In this document: in pieces, positions 12,401-37,582 of the stretch
How positions within the stretch are numbered: position 1 is the stretch's first letter
Layout of the letters: every line of letters starts with the position of its first letter
NCBI GenBank assembly: GCA_030268105.1
Contig: BSDZ01000080.1
Coordinates: 2,729,501 to 2,793,500, forward strand
DNA from: Volvox africanus
Taxonomy: Eukaryota; Chlorophyta; Chlorophyceae; Chlamydomonadales; Volvocaceae
Direction of reading: 5' to 3'
DNA length: 64,000 nucleotides
Position numbers and translations under genes: made by a program
The notes under the pieces: generated by a model
Seen by the model: only the letters and a program-made list of their open reading frames with translations
Database searches by the model: none
Told to the model about the DNA's origin: nothing

Positions 12401-12960
12401 TCGAGCATGTTGAAGTAGGCAGCGTGGCTTTCCAGCGTGCGCCATCCCCCCGGGAATGGCGTTGGGTTGGTTTCGGTTTTCGGCGTGGCCTTCCGCACCA
12501 AATCCCATGTGCGGTCTCGTTCCCATACGTGAAACGCACCCAGGTTGCTGGATTTTATTCGACGCCATTCCGTCCTCAGGACGTCCATGAGCTGGCCGTG
12601 CAGCCGTCCCGCCAGCTGCGAGTGGGTTAACTTGCGAGGTCCGCTGACCACGCGGGGAGAGGCTGCGGGCGCAGATCCTCGCCGTGACGGAGAGGGGGAG
12701 GAGCCCGGCGAGGAGGGGGATATCTGGCCTGTGCAGGTAAGCACCGCCGAGGCGCTTCGTGCGCCCTGCATTGCATTGCTGGCCGCACTGACACGGGTGG
12801 AAACGGGGACGCCGATGGAGATGTCGGTGGAGATGTTGCCGCGAAGTGATGCCAGGGGCGCTGTTGAACTTATGCGGGAGCCCCGGGGGGAAAGCGGGGG
12901 AGGCGAGGCGCCGCGGTCGGGGCTGGGCGACCGCGCCTGTACCAAGGGTGGCAATGCCAT
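9480..12960 (-). CDS. Unrecognised coiled-coil and glycine-rich protein
   Basis: Six exons on the minus strand with matching phases: 12960-12540 (ATG), 11948-11788, 11388-11250, 11020-10727, 10561-10338 and 9986-9480 (stop), giving about 581 aa. The first ~105 residues are Ser/Pro-rich and probably disordered. A helical part follows (from KLTHSQLAGRLHGQLMDVLR through VVEELLLRRIQSW). Then comes VMFDQTGHPDLSDFVRVMVF, a charged coiled coil rich in E and R (AAAERRRQQEEEERRAMEAR), a second helical stretch (ELLPYWLADVEEQWRR), and a Gly/Ser-rich tail. I do not recognise a family. The 11788 donor is one of two possibilities; the alternative does not keep the frame open. Function unknown. Confidence 0.55.
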
Positions 12961-13548
12961 GGCTCCCGAATTGATGGCAATCGCTTTGAAGTGCCCCTTG
13001 TTAGGTAAATCATTCGGGCCGGGCGACCAGCCGCGCTCTGCCGATGTGACGGGGCAAGGACATATATATGTCGCCCAGCAATACGGCTACTCTGTGCTGA
13101 TCAAGCTAACGATAAAACAATTCCATATTTCGTGAATGCGCGATTTTTGGTTGACACAGATAGCAACGTTTTCTCTAAGGACGAACTTTCGTGCAAGGCG
13201 TTGGTGCGCAATGACGGATTGCCGTAACCAAAAAATATAAAATCATTATAAAACAAAATTATTTTTTCTATGGTTGTCTTAGTCGAGGAATACTACTGCT
13301 GAGGGGCTTGGATGCTTCAGTCGAGGGCAACGTAGGTAAGGCTCCTGCATAATCAGCTACCTCCGACCTAAAAACATATCATTAAAGAAATTTAACGATG
13401 TAAGAGCTACCCCTATTGGTGAGGCACGGACGCGGGAATCAATACGGTTAACGTGAAATGGTTAGTACGGCAGAAATCGCGACAGGATTCCACCGTTTGC
13501 GGCTCAAATCCTCAGTAATTCCGATGCTCGATAAGGTGAGGTTTACAA
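12961..13548. other. Divergent promoter region
   Basis: These 588 bp separate the start codons of two divergently transcribed genes (12960 minus, 13549 plus). The part 13220-13270 is strikingly AT-rich with runs of A and T. No clear core element was identified. Confidence 0.4.
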
Positions 13549-16500
13549 ATGGAAGTAGTTAACCTTGACCATCATGACTGCCAAATAAGTTCGAACTCCA
13601 CGTTCGCTGCTGCGTGCCATCCGCTGATCTACACCATAGGCGATAATTTTATGTCGGTGCTTCGACTCTTGTGTCATGGATCGCGTGCGACTGCCGATGC
13701 TGAGCGGAAGCGTCTACAGGTCAGCCTTTCGGAGTTCAGGAGCGTTTTGCTAGCCCTGAGTGTGTATCCACCGTCGTTGACAGCATCCATATCCGGTTTT
13801 TTGCTTATTTGTACTGTTTCTACACGTTACCATGCTTATCCTTTCTTGCTCGCGATGGTTATTCAGCACTATCTGGTCTTGCTTCGCGTTGAATTGATAG
13901 TTATTGTTCTCATGCATATCATATTGTTAGCATGAAGATATAACACTAAATCACTCAAATTAAATATTTGAGTTTTATCTTCTATTTGATCCCCCATTCA
14001 GGTTTCCTTGCCGGCCCATTTTTCCGAGCAGCAGTTCCCCGAGCCGCGACACCTCCAATCCCTCCTCAGCCGGTTGCGGAACTTGGCGCATGTGACCATA
14101 TCTCAGAATGACGACGACACTGGTTTTGGCCCGGCGGTTACCTCTCCCGGTCAGCCACGGTCAACGGGTATAGAACCGTTGCCTAAATCTTCCGCTTCCT
14201 GTCACAGTAGGCAGCACGGCACAAGCCTCGCTGCCTCCTGTTACTGGCGCCCAGTCCTTTGCACGCTGCGCCCGGATCACCTGCGCATTCTGGAGCTGGA
14301 TGGGCTGGTCGTCAGTCTGTGGACCCACGAGTCGGGCGGAGCTGTCGGTAGCTTAGACTTGAACCAGACTGCGGTTGATATCGGCTTTGGCCGAAAGTAT
14401 CAGCGCGAGCACCGGCAGCGGCGGAGGCGGCGGCGGAGTGCAGCAGAGACTCGGCAAACCTCGGAGGCAGCTTCCATGGAACTCCTGGCGCAGCTGCTCA
14501 CGCGGGCTCCCTTTCTACAGGATTTGGCGTTACTGCGTGTGACGGTATTGCCAGCTGATGAGGAAGGGGAGGAGAAGAACGAAGAGGAAGAGGAGGCGGC
14601 AGAGAACCATACGCCGCAGTTGGCAGCCGAGGAGATGAGCGCCGAGACCGCTACTTCCACGTCTAAAACCTGGCGGACGCGGCACCAGGTGTCCCCTCTA
14701 CTCGCGTCGGCGCAGCAGCAAGGTGGAATGGTCAGTGGTCGTGGAGGTAAACTGTGCGGCACTGGGGTGGGCTGGTGCTCCGTATCGAGCGCCCTGCCCG
14801 CGGGGCTGACGTCTCTGCGCCTGGGGGTAGCACCGCACAACGGTCTGCGACGGGAGCGACACAGATCGTTTACTAGAGGCACGAGGGCAACCGGCAATTG
14901 CTCTCACGATTTAGGCTGCGGACTGAACAGCGCTGTTCACGGCGGCAGCAGTTGCGTTGACTGCAAATGCAACGGCAATCCAGCAGGTATGACGCCGGGG
15001 GCCCAGCGCCACTGCCTTAGCTGCTGGTCACGCCAGCCGGAGCAGCTGTGTGCCGCCTGCCTGGGTGCAGCGCTACGGCGACTGCATCGTCTAGCTGTCC
15101 TGGAGGTCATCGGGACTTACGCAGACATTGCAATAGCCGCATTAAAGCTTGCCGTAACGTCTTCAGCAGCAACCATGACCACCACCGCTACTATCACTGC
15201 TCGGCGCTCGGTGCCACAAAATCCGTTGCTGTTGCCGCCGCCGCTGCCTCTCTCACTGTCCGTGTTGGAGCGGTTGGTCCTGGACCTGACGGGCTACGTG
15301 CATCTTCGGGCGCTTCAAGAAGCACTGGCTTCTGGGCTGCCTCGCCTACGCCACCTCACCCTCGTGGAGCAGCGCCCAGCCGCCGCCGACGCCACCGTCA
15401 CCAATACCACCACTGGGACAGCGGCGGCTTCACATATCCCAACCCGCTCCCTTCGCCCCGCAAGTGTTCCGAAGCAAGGGGCCCCCACTGCAGCAGCGGG
15501 AAAAAAGGGCTGTGGGCTGGCGGCCCCTGGTGAGGGTGGCGAGGGTACTGGCATAGAGGACGAAGATGCGGAGCATTTTTCTTCTCTAAAACCGGTATTG
15601 TGGATGCTACGCCAACGTCATCTCCGGCGGCTTTCCTTCACGTCTGACAGGTCCTTTACCACACTTGAACCGCCGCCGTCGTCCGCAGCCACACACGGCT
15701 GTGGAGCTAGCGGGACAGGAGCTCGCGATGGCAGTGGCAGTGGCAGTGGCAGTGGCAGTGGCAGTGGAAATGGCGAACATGAAGCAGGAGGCATTGGTGG
15801 CGACGGTCCAAATGCACATAAGGTCGTCTGTGCTGAAGATACGAATGGCAATGGCGACCGTGGCGGCGGCAGCGAGGCGGCGGTGGGCGGCGGCGGCGGC
15901 GGTTTATCTTCGGTGCGGTTGAGCTTCGACCTCAGCGCGGAAGCTTTGGAACCGCTAGTGGCCTGCCTGCCCGCCACAGTCACCAGTTTGACACTGAATC
16001 TGGGCACCCTGCACCGCCCCTCAGACGTTCTGGCATCATACGCCGCTGCGGCCTACCGCCGCTGCCCGAGCAGCGATGACGGCACGCGCACCCGCGCTGA
16101 CATGCCACATGAGGCGGCAGCGACGACAATGGCGCCGAACTCAGCGCTGCCGCCGCCGCCGCCAGGCGCCCTGGACTCCCCTGCTTGGATGTCCCTGCCG
16201 CCACATAGCTTTCTAGGAGGGCTGCGCTTCCTGTGGCCTGCTCTGACACAACTGCCAAGGGTGGTGCCGCAGCTGCGGGAGCTGCGACTGGGTGGGAGCG
16301 CGGCGGCTGCCTGTTCCGACCACGTGCTTCGCTGCTGGGCAGGTGCATCCGGAGACCCCGCCAGCTTGGCCACGCCCATGGTAGTCGACCCCAGCTTCAA
16401 CGCTATGCTCAGCCGCCACCACCCTTCGCCTCCCATGGGGCAGCAGCCGATGGCTCCGCCGCCGCCGCCGCCTCCGTCCGCCAACCTACCCACCTCCACG

Positions 16501-16860
16501 GCCTTTGGCGCAGCAGCCACGGGCGCATCACCGGATGGCGGACGAAGAGGGTCGGGCAACATGGCAGTTGGACAGCCGGGGTCTTGGATTGTTGTTACGG
16601 CATCAGCAGCGGGCCGCACGGAAAGTGGAGGCGATGGAGGTTCGGTTGGTGGAGCTATCGCTGCCATAGGCTGGAGTGACTGGGCACGCAGCCTGGAGCG
16701 GGTGTGCCTGATGGCCCACGGTCCCACGCTAGCTGCCGCACTGCACCTGCGCCGCTTCATGGGCGGGCTGAGGCGGCTGCAGGTGGTGATGGAGGGTCGA
16801 CTGACAGACGTAGCGGTAGCAGCCCAGGTCCAAGGATTTGAGGCCGGTGCAACGGCCTGA
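13549..16860 (+). CDS. Leucine-rich-repeat-like protein with low-complexity inserts
   Basis: Two exons: 13549-13719 (ATG, 57 codons) and 14002-16860 (TGA), joined in phase through acceptor TTCAG, about 1009 aa. The second exon is an unbroken 953-codon frame. LRR-like segments recur, for example LRILELDGLVV, LTSLRLGVAP, LERLVLDLTGY, LRHLTLVEQ, VTSLTLNLGTL and LRELRLGGSA. Between them lie long inserts rich in Gly, Ser, Pro, Ala, Arg or Glu, common in volvocine proteins. One insert is an expanded (GS)n tract coded by a hexanucleotide repeat. The arrangement resembles F-box/LRR or RNI-like adaptors, but no F-box can be shown in the short first exon. The big exon is sure; the first exon and the start are inferred from splice phase. 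Confidence 0.7.
15730..15767 (+). repeat. Coding GGCAGT hexanucleotide repeat
   Basis: Six perfect GGCAGT units in frame encode alternating Gly-Ser. The repeat sits in a low-complexity insert of the LRR-like protein, where length changes keep the frame. Confidence 0.9.
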
Positions 16861-19151
16861 GGATGAAATGGAGGCAGCCGCCCTCCGCCACTGCTGATCC
16901 AGCCAACAGGATTTTTGCGCGAAGCTCAAATAATCTAAAAGCAGTGCGCGTGTACCTTCAGCCGTTGGCATTATTCTGACGGGTGTAAGTTTTAAAGGTT
17001 GTGTTTCGCGTTGGTGAGGAAGAAGCATCCGCCTGCGTATGGCTGTTTTTGACTGTTGTAGATGTGACAGTAATGTGGGTGTAGTAAGGAAAGGGTGTGA
17101 AGATGCGGGAAGCTGGGAATGTACAATGCTGCCCTTAATATCAGGGTTATGTCTCATGACAGGTGACAACGGCATGCCACGTAGACCCGGGTGTGTTCGC
17201 AAGAGGGTGTGTTTATGATGTGCGGCCCCGGAAGTTATATGACACGTGCGGTGCTTTGTGGTGACGTAGGCGGGAATTCAGTGCTACGCTGCGGCGCTTT
17301 TGCCTCCCGAGCAGGTCTGATTCTGAACAGCCGACGAGGTGGCTTCAGATGTGTGCATCGAAGGATTTGTTGATGAAGGATGACTTGACGAAGCATGCAG
17401 GTACTGCATGGTACACATGGACGTACCCATGGTTCCATTTTATTCGGATGAGTGTATGGCATGTTTTGGAGTTAACGACCCAACGTCCTCTTCTGTGGGG
17501 CGAAGTCAATTTTGAAGTTTTGTTAGAAAAACGTTGCGTGTTGCGGCCGCATGTGGTCGGTACCTGAAAGCTAGGTGCCATGCATCTGCCGTAAAGGGGC
17601 AGAACGGCATCGGAGTGGAGCCCATAGGAGCTTTTCTCCGCATTTGAGGGGGCGCTGGCAGGAAAGAAACAGGCTTTCGGTCTGATACTGGATGTTTGAG
17701 ATAGGACGTGTGCGTGTCCTGGTCTTAAGGATACACATATGTGGTGCTTGCCAAATTACTTCTGTTGCAGGTGTTCCCCTGCTCCTGTTCTGTACCACCG
17801 CCCGCTATTAGGCCTTTCCCAGAGGGAGTTCGAGCCCCTTGTCGCCTTACCTCCGATCTGCTTCATACTCGATAACGACTGTGCCCTGTTTGGTATGCCG
17901 CAATTTTTGGGCGTAAGGCAAGGGGCTGTTGAAGTTTTCTAGCGATGTGCCGGATTGCATTTTTGCCTTATGCCCAGGAGGGCGCTCAGTTGTAGTTCCC
18001 TTGTTGGCGGGTTATGAATACTAGGCACTTTCTCTCGCCGAAATGTATCTCCACCATGTGGTCGACGAGTCGAGGCCCACTGGCCTCCGGGAGTTTTGAG
18101 AGTGTAGGTTTTTAGCCGGACAGCGCTCATCCCACTACCTCCAGTTGGCAAGTTCCGTATAAGGCTGGGATGGGGCTGGGATTGACAGCTCAAGTAGCTT
18201 CAGCGGCATACAGGGAATGCAAGAAGCAACCTTACATCCGCTCTGCGACTATTGGTATCGGAGCGGGACAGGTAGAACGCAACCTCCGACCTTCGTGAGC
18301 CGCGGATAACCGAGTTCCATCCGGACCAGGCCCTTTCAACGGTGCCACATCAGCAGGGTCCATAAAGCATTTATATGGAACCGCTAATCAGCACGGTACA
18401 AAAATGTAAGCCCTCGCTCAAGCATCACTCTTTAGCCAGGCGCTTTTTGGAGCTCCCTCAAATCACAGTCGCCTTGTTGTCAGCCTCGGAAAGCCTTGGG
18501 AGGCTTTGGCGAGTGTAATGTGTACACGTTTGCGCTACTATGGTACAGATGTGTGCCACGGCCCTTGCAACTGCCACTGCTATACCTGCTAACAATATCC
18601 GCGCATCTGTCCGCTGATGCTAGCCCCTCGTCAATGTCATGGTAAGGGTCAAAGGCTGCCACACGACCGACCCCGCGCCCCCAGCTCCCTGCCCTTCTGC
18701 ACATACCCCCGCCTGCGTAACATGGGCAATAAACATGGAGGCCCCGCACTGCCTCCCTAGCTCTTGTGTGCATCCAAGAGGACTGTGCGGTGACCAAGTA
18801 AACCAAATCCTCGCGGGGACCGAAGTACCGGCGTCATCATGGGCTTGGCCCACATACGCTCTCGCGCGGTCATGGTGCTAAGTAATGTGCTGCTGCGCAG
18901 TTCTTGCCTGCTGACAGAGGCAGTCCTAATCGGGCCTCTCCAACCTCTGCTACCTTAGGACCAAGGAAATGGCTCCCTGCTCATATGTAACACCGCCACC
19001 ATGTGGGAGTGGGGAACGAAGAGAAATCAGTCTTTACCCAGGGGCCAACTGCTACCTTGCCTTAAATATGGCTCTCGTCTATGCCTATCGCCGCCCTCCC
19101 AAGCCTACACATTCAAACCTCCGCGTCTGCATCAGCCCTCGCCGCAGGCCG
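16861..19151. other. Convergent intergenic region
   Basis: This 2.3 kb separates the LRR-like gene (+) from the 3' end of the Pol III subunit gene (-). It holds a TGTAA at 16984 on the plus strand and a complementary one at 18232-18236 for the minus strand. No exon was recognised; open frames here look random. Confidence 0.4.
16984..16988 (+). other. Candidate poly(A) signal TGTAA
   Basis: TGTAA lies 124 nt after the LRR-like stop codon, a typical distance for chlorophycean 3' UTRs. Confidence 0.5.
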
Positions 19152-31872
<12,721 letters not shown>

Positions 31873-32335
31873 CCCGTCTCAGCTCCTCGCCCGACCGCTG
31901 TGCGAGGGCTCTGTTCCCCGTTTGGGGAAGACTGCAGAAGGTTTGCTATCCAGTCACACTGTCACAGGTATGCCATCGACTTACACGTTGTCTTCTAAGC
32001 TTGTAATCTAAGCCCAGATATGCGGTGCAAAGGACTTCTTCGGCCTTTAGCTTCTCCACGACATCAAAACCAGAGAGACTCACATAGCCAAGCCGACTTT
32101 TATCAGTATCCAGGTAAAGTATGAAAATACAAATACAACATTCGCCACGAACCTATTAGATGTGGCCTTAGATCCACACCATAGAGAAGCCACGATGATG
32201 TTGTCTTAACCTAACGGTCTACCGTACACATCTAACGGAAATACATGGATAATGAAATTCCGAAATTACTCGCTCCAGCCTAACTAAAAGATTCAAAACC
32301 GATCAAAACAAATGTCCCTCACGCCCAAGACAACT
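31873..32335 (-). other. EME1 3' UTR and Pol III subunit promoter region
   Basis: These 463 bp separate the EME1 stop codon from the Pol III subunit start on the same strand. The only TGTAA in a suitable place (31985-31981) would end EME1 mRNA about 100 nt before the next ATG, leaving a very short promoter or an overlap of the two. Confidence 0.5.
31981..31985 (-). other. Candidate EME1 poly(A) signal TGTAA
   Basis: TGTAA on the minus strand lies about 350 nt after the EME1 stop and 109 nt before the Pol III subunit ATG. Confidence 0.45.
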
Positions 32336-35300
32336 TCATTCCTCCGTATCCTTCCAATCATCGCGCCCACTCTGGGTGAGCAGGAAGCGTGCCAGCCTCG
32401 CAGCTGCAACGGGGCCTGCCACCTGCTGCTTGCCCTTTGCTGGAATGACACCGGGGATGCGGCAATGCGCGAGCATGTTGTCACGAGCTGGTCCCTTGCC
32501 CCTGCGAATTAGAATCATTAACCGATGACAGGTTCAACGGCAGTTATTGAAATACGATGCCCCAAAACGCTTTGGCGGGATGCTCCCGTTCTGTCCCTAC
32601 TGATATTCTAAACTGCAGCATCCTACAAGGTTATAACAAGCCTACGGAACAATAGATTCATAGGATTTGGTTTTCAGTATGGTTTTGGTGTTCACCTTTT
32701 CGCCTAGGCACATCCTATCCAAATGATCGCAAATACTGGTACTTCGTATTCGATGATACGCTGCCTATTAACCACCTGGAGTTCAGCGCTTCAATAAGTG
32801 CCGCCATCGAAGGAAATTCTGCGGCCACAGCCGCCGCCCTCTGTGGCGCCACCAGCTGGCTCAATGCCTCACACAGTGTCAACTGCTCGAGCCCGCCCTG
32901 TTGGCTGAGAACTTCCTTTATGGTGCGCAGCGGCACTGTGTTCCTGCGGCCACGGCGACGGTTAAGATATTCATCCGTACGTCCAACATACACTTATGCC
33001 TTGAAACAGCAAAGGTGCTACATGAGAGCATCGATATGAGGTTTCCAAACAACGGATCCGGTTTTAAGGAAAGCTCCATGCACCACCAGCGGGCCCCGGG
33101 CCGGGGTACAATACGTCTATGTATCCCAACACGGCCGACCCCGGCATTCGCACAAGCCTATCGACCGGGCTTCAAGAACACGCGCAAAGCAGCACAGCGC
33201 GGCTGCGACCACAGCGCTCTATAGTGCTCCAGACAGTTCACGTACGGCTACGCCCTAGCCTCTACTTCCTTAAATGCCTCCAGCGCCTATACGTCCCCCG
33301 AATGCTCACTTGCTGCCGAACGTGTCCAGGTATGCTTCCAGCTTTTTGCGCGGCTGCTGTGAAAGCGTGTAACCCAGGTTGATGATGTCGGTGGCGGCAC
33401 GGACGAGATCATTCTCGGGACAGTCATACTGTATCCTGTGGGAAGGATGCGGGAAATTCTGCGGTGGTCGCGAGACAGGCTGGAAAATCAGACATCAGGC
33501 GTGGCAGCCTACGGTGTGAGCTCGCAGGAGGAAGAGCTGCGTGGTAGGAGACATCCGCCAAAGCAGCGCACGCAGGTACACAGCACACCTGCCCCTAACG
33601 TATGCGCATATATACACGGCGGGGCACCTTTGCAGCGGCTGCCCAAGCCGCCGGCCAGCAGTTCCAGAACCACCCGGTAAACACACACCCTATGCACGCG
33701 TGCAGGCACTAACAAACAAAAGCGCAGGATAAATGAAGGCACCCGCTTTTGCAAAGCTGGTGAGACCGTGTGCAACCGTGTGTCAGGAGCATGCATGTAA
33801 CGCTCTGCATGCGCCTGGGACTGTGGCGTGCGGTCCAGCCTCTCTGCAGATTAACTTGAAGGCGCAAATCACACAATAACCACATCATACACTTGAGCCG
33901 CACTGATCGTAATGGGTGGCCCCACCTGACCGCTGGCATGCCCACGCTCACGTCAAATAGCAAGTCCTCCACTGCCATCCGATTGAAATTCTGTCACAAA
34001 CAAGGGAAATGTGATCTTGTGTAATTAAATGTTGAAGGCCGACTTCCAACATAGAAATTAGAACGTTGCCTCTCAACATTACTTTTAGGCTGACACAACA
34101 GCATGGGGTCCCAGCCGTCGTGTGGAGAGCCGGGAAACACCGAAACCTCGAGTCTTTCCCCACAAACGTCGGGTGCAGCGGCGGGCGGCGCTAGGTAGTG
34201 CGTGGTCACTTACGACAACATATCCATGCAACTGAGATTCCTGTTAGCCACGTGGGTTGTCGCCTCTTTTATTAATCAACTCCCAAGCTGGGCAGCCAGA
34301 CACTTACCTTGTTTGCCCGCTCCCGGCGCTTGATTGCCTCTGCCCACCCGATAGCGTACATCAGCAACGATGCGCCCGGGTGGGCCCGCATCACGTCATT
34401 ATACAACCCAGAGAGCGGAGCTACCGGTTCTGCTTCCAGCCGAAGAAGCAGCTCGTCACCAGTCAGGACCAGCAGCAGCGCGGGGAACAGCATTAGCGGC
34501 TGATGCAGAAAGAACGGAAGGCGGGATAGGGAAGCGAGGTTGAGAAATAAGCGGAACAAAAACCAGAGAGCCGCTCGAACATTTCCTTACACCATAGGAT
34601 AGACGGCCATTAATACGTCAGAAGTGAGATAGCAAGGAGTTGAACGGTTGGTACTTCCAACGGTTCCTTCCAAGCCCCTATCTGGGTTTCCCCGTTACCG
34701 TCCTTCCATCTCACCGCGTCGTTGCCGTATGGCTCTGGCAGCGCACTGGCCTCCAGCGCACAGCCCTCCGCGGCCTGCAACCTTGCGGCCGCCCCTGCAG
34801 GAAGGCGTACGCCCCACATGCAGTACCTAAAAAGCGCAAGGAACATGAAAGGCGTGTGATGATCACGGAGGGAGTGCGTCCTGCCAAATTATGCACACTT
34901 TCAAAACCCCACGATTGTCTCACTTATAGCCTCGAGTCGCCAGCGGCATGTCCTTGTGAACCTCGTGGGGGAAGGTCTCGTCCTTCTTGCTATTCCTTAC
35001 CACGGGAATCATTTCTACAATCTTAATGCCGAGTGGTGTGGCGGCTAAAGTGTTGCTGAGCAAGACCCGCATGTAGCGACCCACCATCGTAACCTTGAGC
35101 GCGCTGGAAGCAAAACACCAGGGCGGACGGGCAGGAAATTTTGGTTATTGTCAGTAGGGGAGGTTGATAGTTCGGTTCAACCCCCTGTCGAAAACCATAG
35201 CATACCATTCACATGCAGATGGGAACGGGGGATACGCGAGTCCACTTGAGGTGCAGGTTGCTCTCCCCGGAAAATACAATGCGGGCGAACATTGCATTGC

Positions 35301-37254
35301 ACAGTCACCCAGATTACACGAAGCACAGAAGAAGCATCGTTAACTGTGAAGCACTTCCAGATACCGCTTGCCTATAGCGAAGCAGGAACGTACGAAGTTG
35401 CGAACAGCCTCGCCCTAGGGACCACTAACCAGCGTATACACGATGCTCGCACTGCAACTATGGACGCGATCTCAAACAGGACAAGGGTTAGTCCTTCCGG
35501 TGGTGTCCCAACCAACCCAGCTCCCCAATTTTCTCTGGCTGTGACTGGCGACGCAGGGTTGCAGCGGTGTCCCAACCCCTTGATGTTGTTCCCTGTCCGT
35601 CGCCACCCAACCGGCCTCCAATCAACGTGATGCGTGCTTTTCCCGACGCTGCCGCCTTACTTGCCGACTTCCTTCAGCTCCTTCGCCGTCTCCTTCTGCG
35701 CAGCTTTCGCCCGCTTTTGCTCATCCTGAATACGGCGTGAGGTCCGCCACGGGAGATCCGAATCCCAGCACAGGGACGCACACGTGAATCACACGGAGGT
35801 CAGTCGCGGGACAGAGGGGTAGCTGTCGATAGGTTTACTTTGCCATCGGCGACGACCTAGAGGCGGAACAAAGGAGCACCGGAGGTCTTTCGCAAAACCA
35901 TGATATATGGCGTGCCGGTTCTGACCCTTTCATCCTTCCACGCCATGCCGGCATGGTCGCCTGATATAGTGCTGTAACAGCCCCCTTGACCGCAATCACC
36001 ACATGTCACTTTCGGATGGTTACTCCGGCGCTTCTAATGGCCCACTATATTGTCCAGGCCAGCGTGAGTTTAGATTTCGATTCATTTGACTCATCTTCCT
36101 CTTCCGCAAGCAGCACCCACCTTCTCTGCGGCTTTGCGCTCCTTCTCCGCCGCCTTGATTGCGGCCTTCTCCGACCTGATTCTCTCCCGTTCTGCCGCTT
36201 TGGCCTCCTTTTCTATGGCCTTTTTGCGGTCGCGCTCCTGCTGCTCCTCAGCGGTTAGCCGTTTTCTGGCGCCCTGAAAGCAGTCAAAACCGGCATGGGA
36301 ATTGGAATCTTGGGTAGAGACACCTGTGCTCTCCCTTTTGCCTTGGGGAGTATGCGCAATGCAAGTTTTTTGTCTTCCAAAACTATCTTAGCCTGCCGGC
36401 CCGCCGCTCGTAGGTTCTGCCCAACGCGCACCAAAGTAACGCCAACTGCCCACGTTGCGCCTTTGTAATGTAATCACTCGGACATCTGCCCATCGATGCC
36501 GCACCCCGCGTTTCTTCCTGGTCCCAGCTGCCGCCTCGCCTTCCGAGCTGCTGCCGCCGGGTTCCAAGTCACGCTCAACTTGCTCCTTCTTCCGACGCCG
36601 GTTTGGTTTAGGGTCAATATCGCTTCGTCCTCCCCCGGCATCACCACCGCTCCCGCTCCCGGCATATGGGTCAGTGAAGGTGCTCCGTAGCCCGCCGTCC
36701 GGAGCGCCGCCATCATCATCGTCAGCAGAAACTCTATCTGTTAAGAGCAGATAATTTAAATCCCAATGTCCCGGTGGGATGTAGATTTGAGAAGGGTCCC
36801 TCTTCTGATCTGGGGCAACGGCGCCTTGTCCCTCGGAGGGCTGGGGTCCCAAGGGCGAAAAAGTACCCTCAGCACCTGGATCACCACCTGAAAGCGCTGC
36901 ATCAGCCTCTGATGAAACTAAGAAGCTTGAGGGCCGGCTCTCGGGTTGACGTTGGGACAAAGGCGCAACTACAGGTGCACGTTGAAGGGAGCAGGACAAG
37001 TTTTAGCTGATGAACGAAGTAAATTCACTGGGCGGAAAGATACGGACCCGAGGCCCGACGCGCAGGCAAAGTCTCATGCAATTTGCAACTAATGGGCTTG
37101 TACAGGCTGCAGTGTTTAAACCCAGGGACACCCAGGGCCTAATGTTCGTACCCGGTTTGGGCGTCCAGGCTCACTTCAGGGAGCCCCCATGGAGCTTACC
37201 ACAACGGCGCTTGGGAGAAAGCTCATCTTCGCTGGACACCGTTAAATCAATCAT
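32336..37254 (-). CDS. EME1: EME1/MMS4-type structure-specific endonuclease subunit
   Basis: Exons on the minus strand: 37254-37200 (ATG), 36968 to 36505 or 36454 (both donors fit the phase), 36273-36121, 35725-35661, 35103-34924, 34826-34715, 34499-34308, 33990-33926, 33435-33310, 32943-32776 and 32501-32336 (TGA). The protein is about 581 or 598 aa, the usual EME1 size. It starts MIDLTVSSEDELSPKRRC, has a disordered acidic part, then a Lys/Glu-rich helix (ERDRKKAIEKEAKAAERER) typical of EME1. The ERCC4-like core includes LLLVLTGDEL, SLLMYAIGWAEAIKRRERAN and RMAVEDLLFDV. The HhH-type C-terminus includes EFPSMAALIEALN and RIPGVIPAKG. EME1 is the non-catalytic partner of MUS81 and cuts branched DNA during recombination and fork repair. 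Identification rests on remembered family pattern. Confidence 0.8.
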
Positions 37255-37582
37255 GGTCGGAGAGGCCGAATGGAGATGTTACACCGAATGAGACAGCTAC
37301 CAAAACATCCTTTGAAGCTATCATATTAGAATGAAATGACAAAAAGATTGTTTTGCATGAACCGTACTGACTTTTGGATTGCTCAGGCTTGCAGGCATAT
37401 AATTCATTTGAGCATTTGTCGTGCATGGAACATACTCCCTTAAGTCGCAGATAGACAACGTAGGACGAATGGCATTACTATGGTATTATATACAATCAAT
37501 GTAAAGACAAAGTAAAGAAGAGCACCTCAACCAGGCTCTGTCTTAATTGCTTCCCCTCTTTTTTACTGTTACTTTAAGATGC

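Noticed and set aside
31985..32140. Apparent extra first exon for the Pol III subunit (frame ending DYKLRRQR before GTAAGT)
   Set aside because: A better start exon with ATG at 31872 and exact phase match (ending NLPRK, then IQQICFG) explains the N-terminus. The GTAAGT overlaps the likely EME1 poly(A) signal, and the frame has no ATG.
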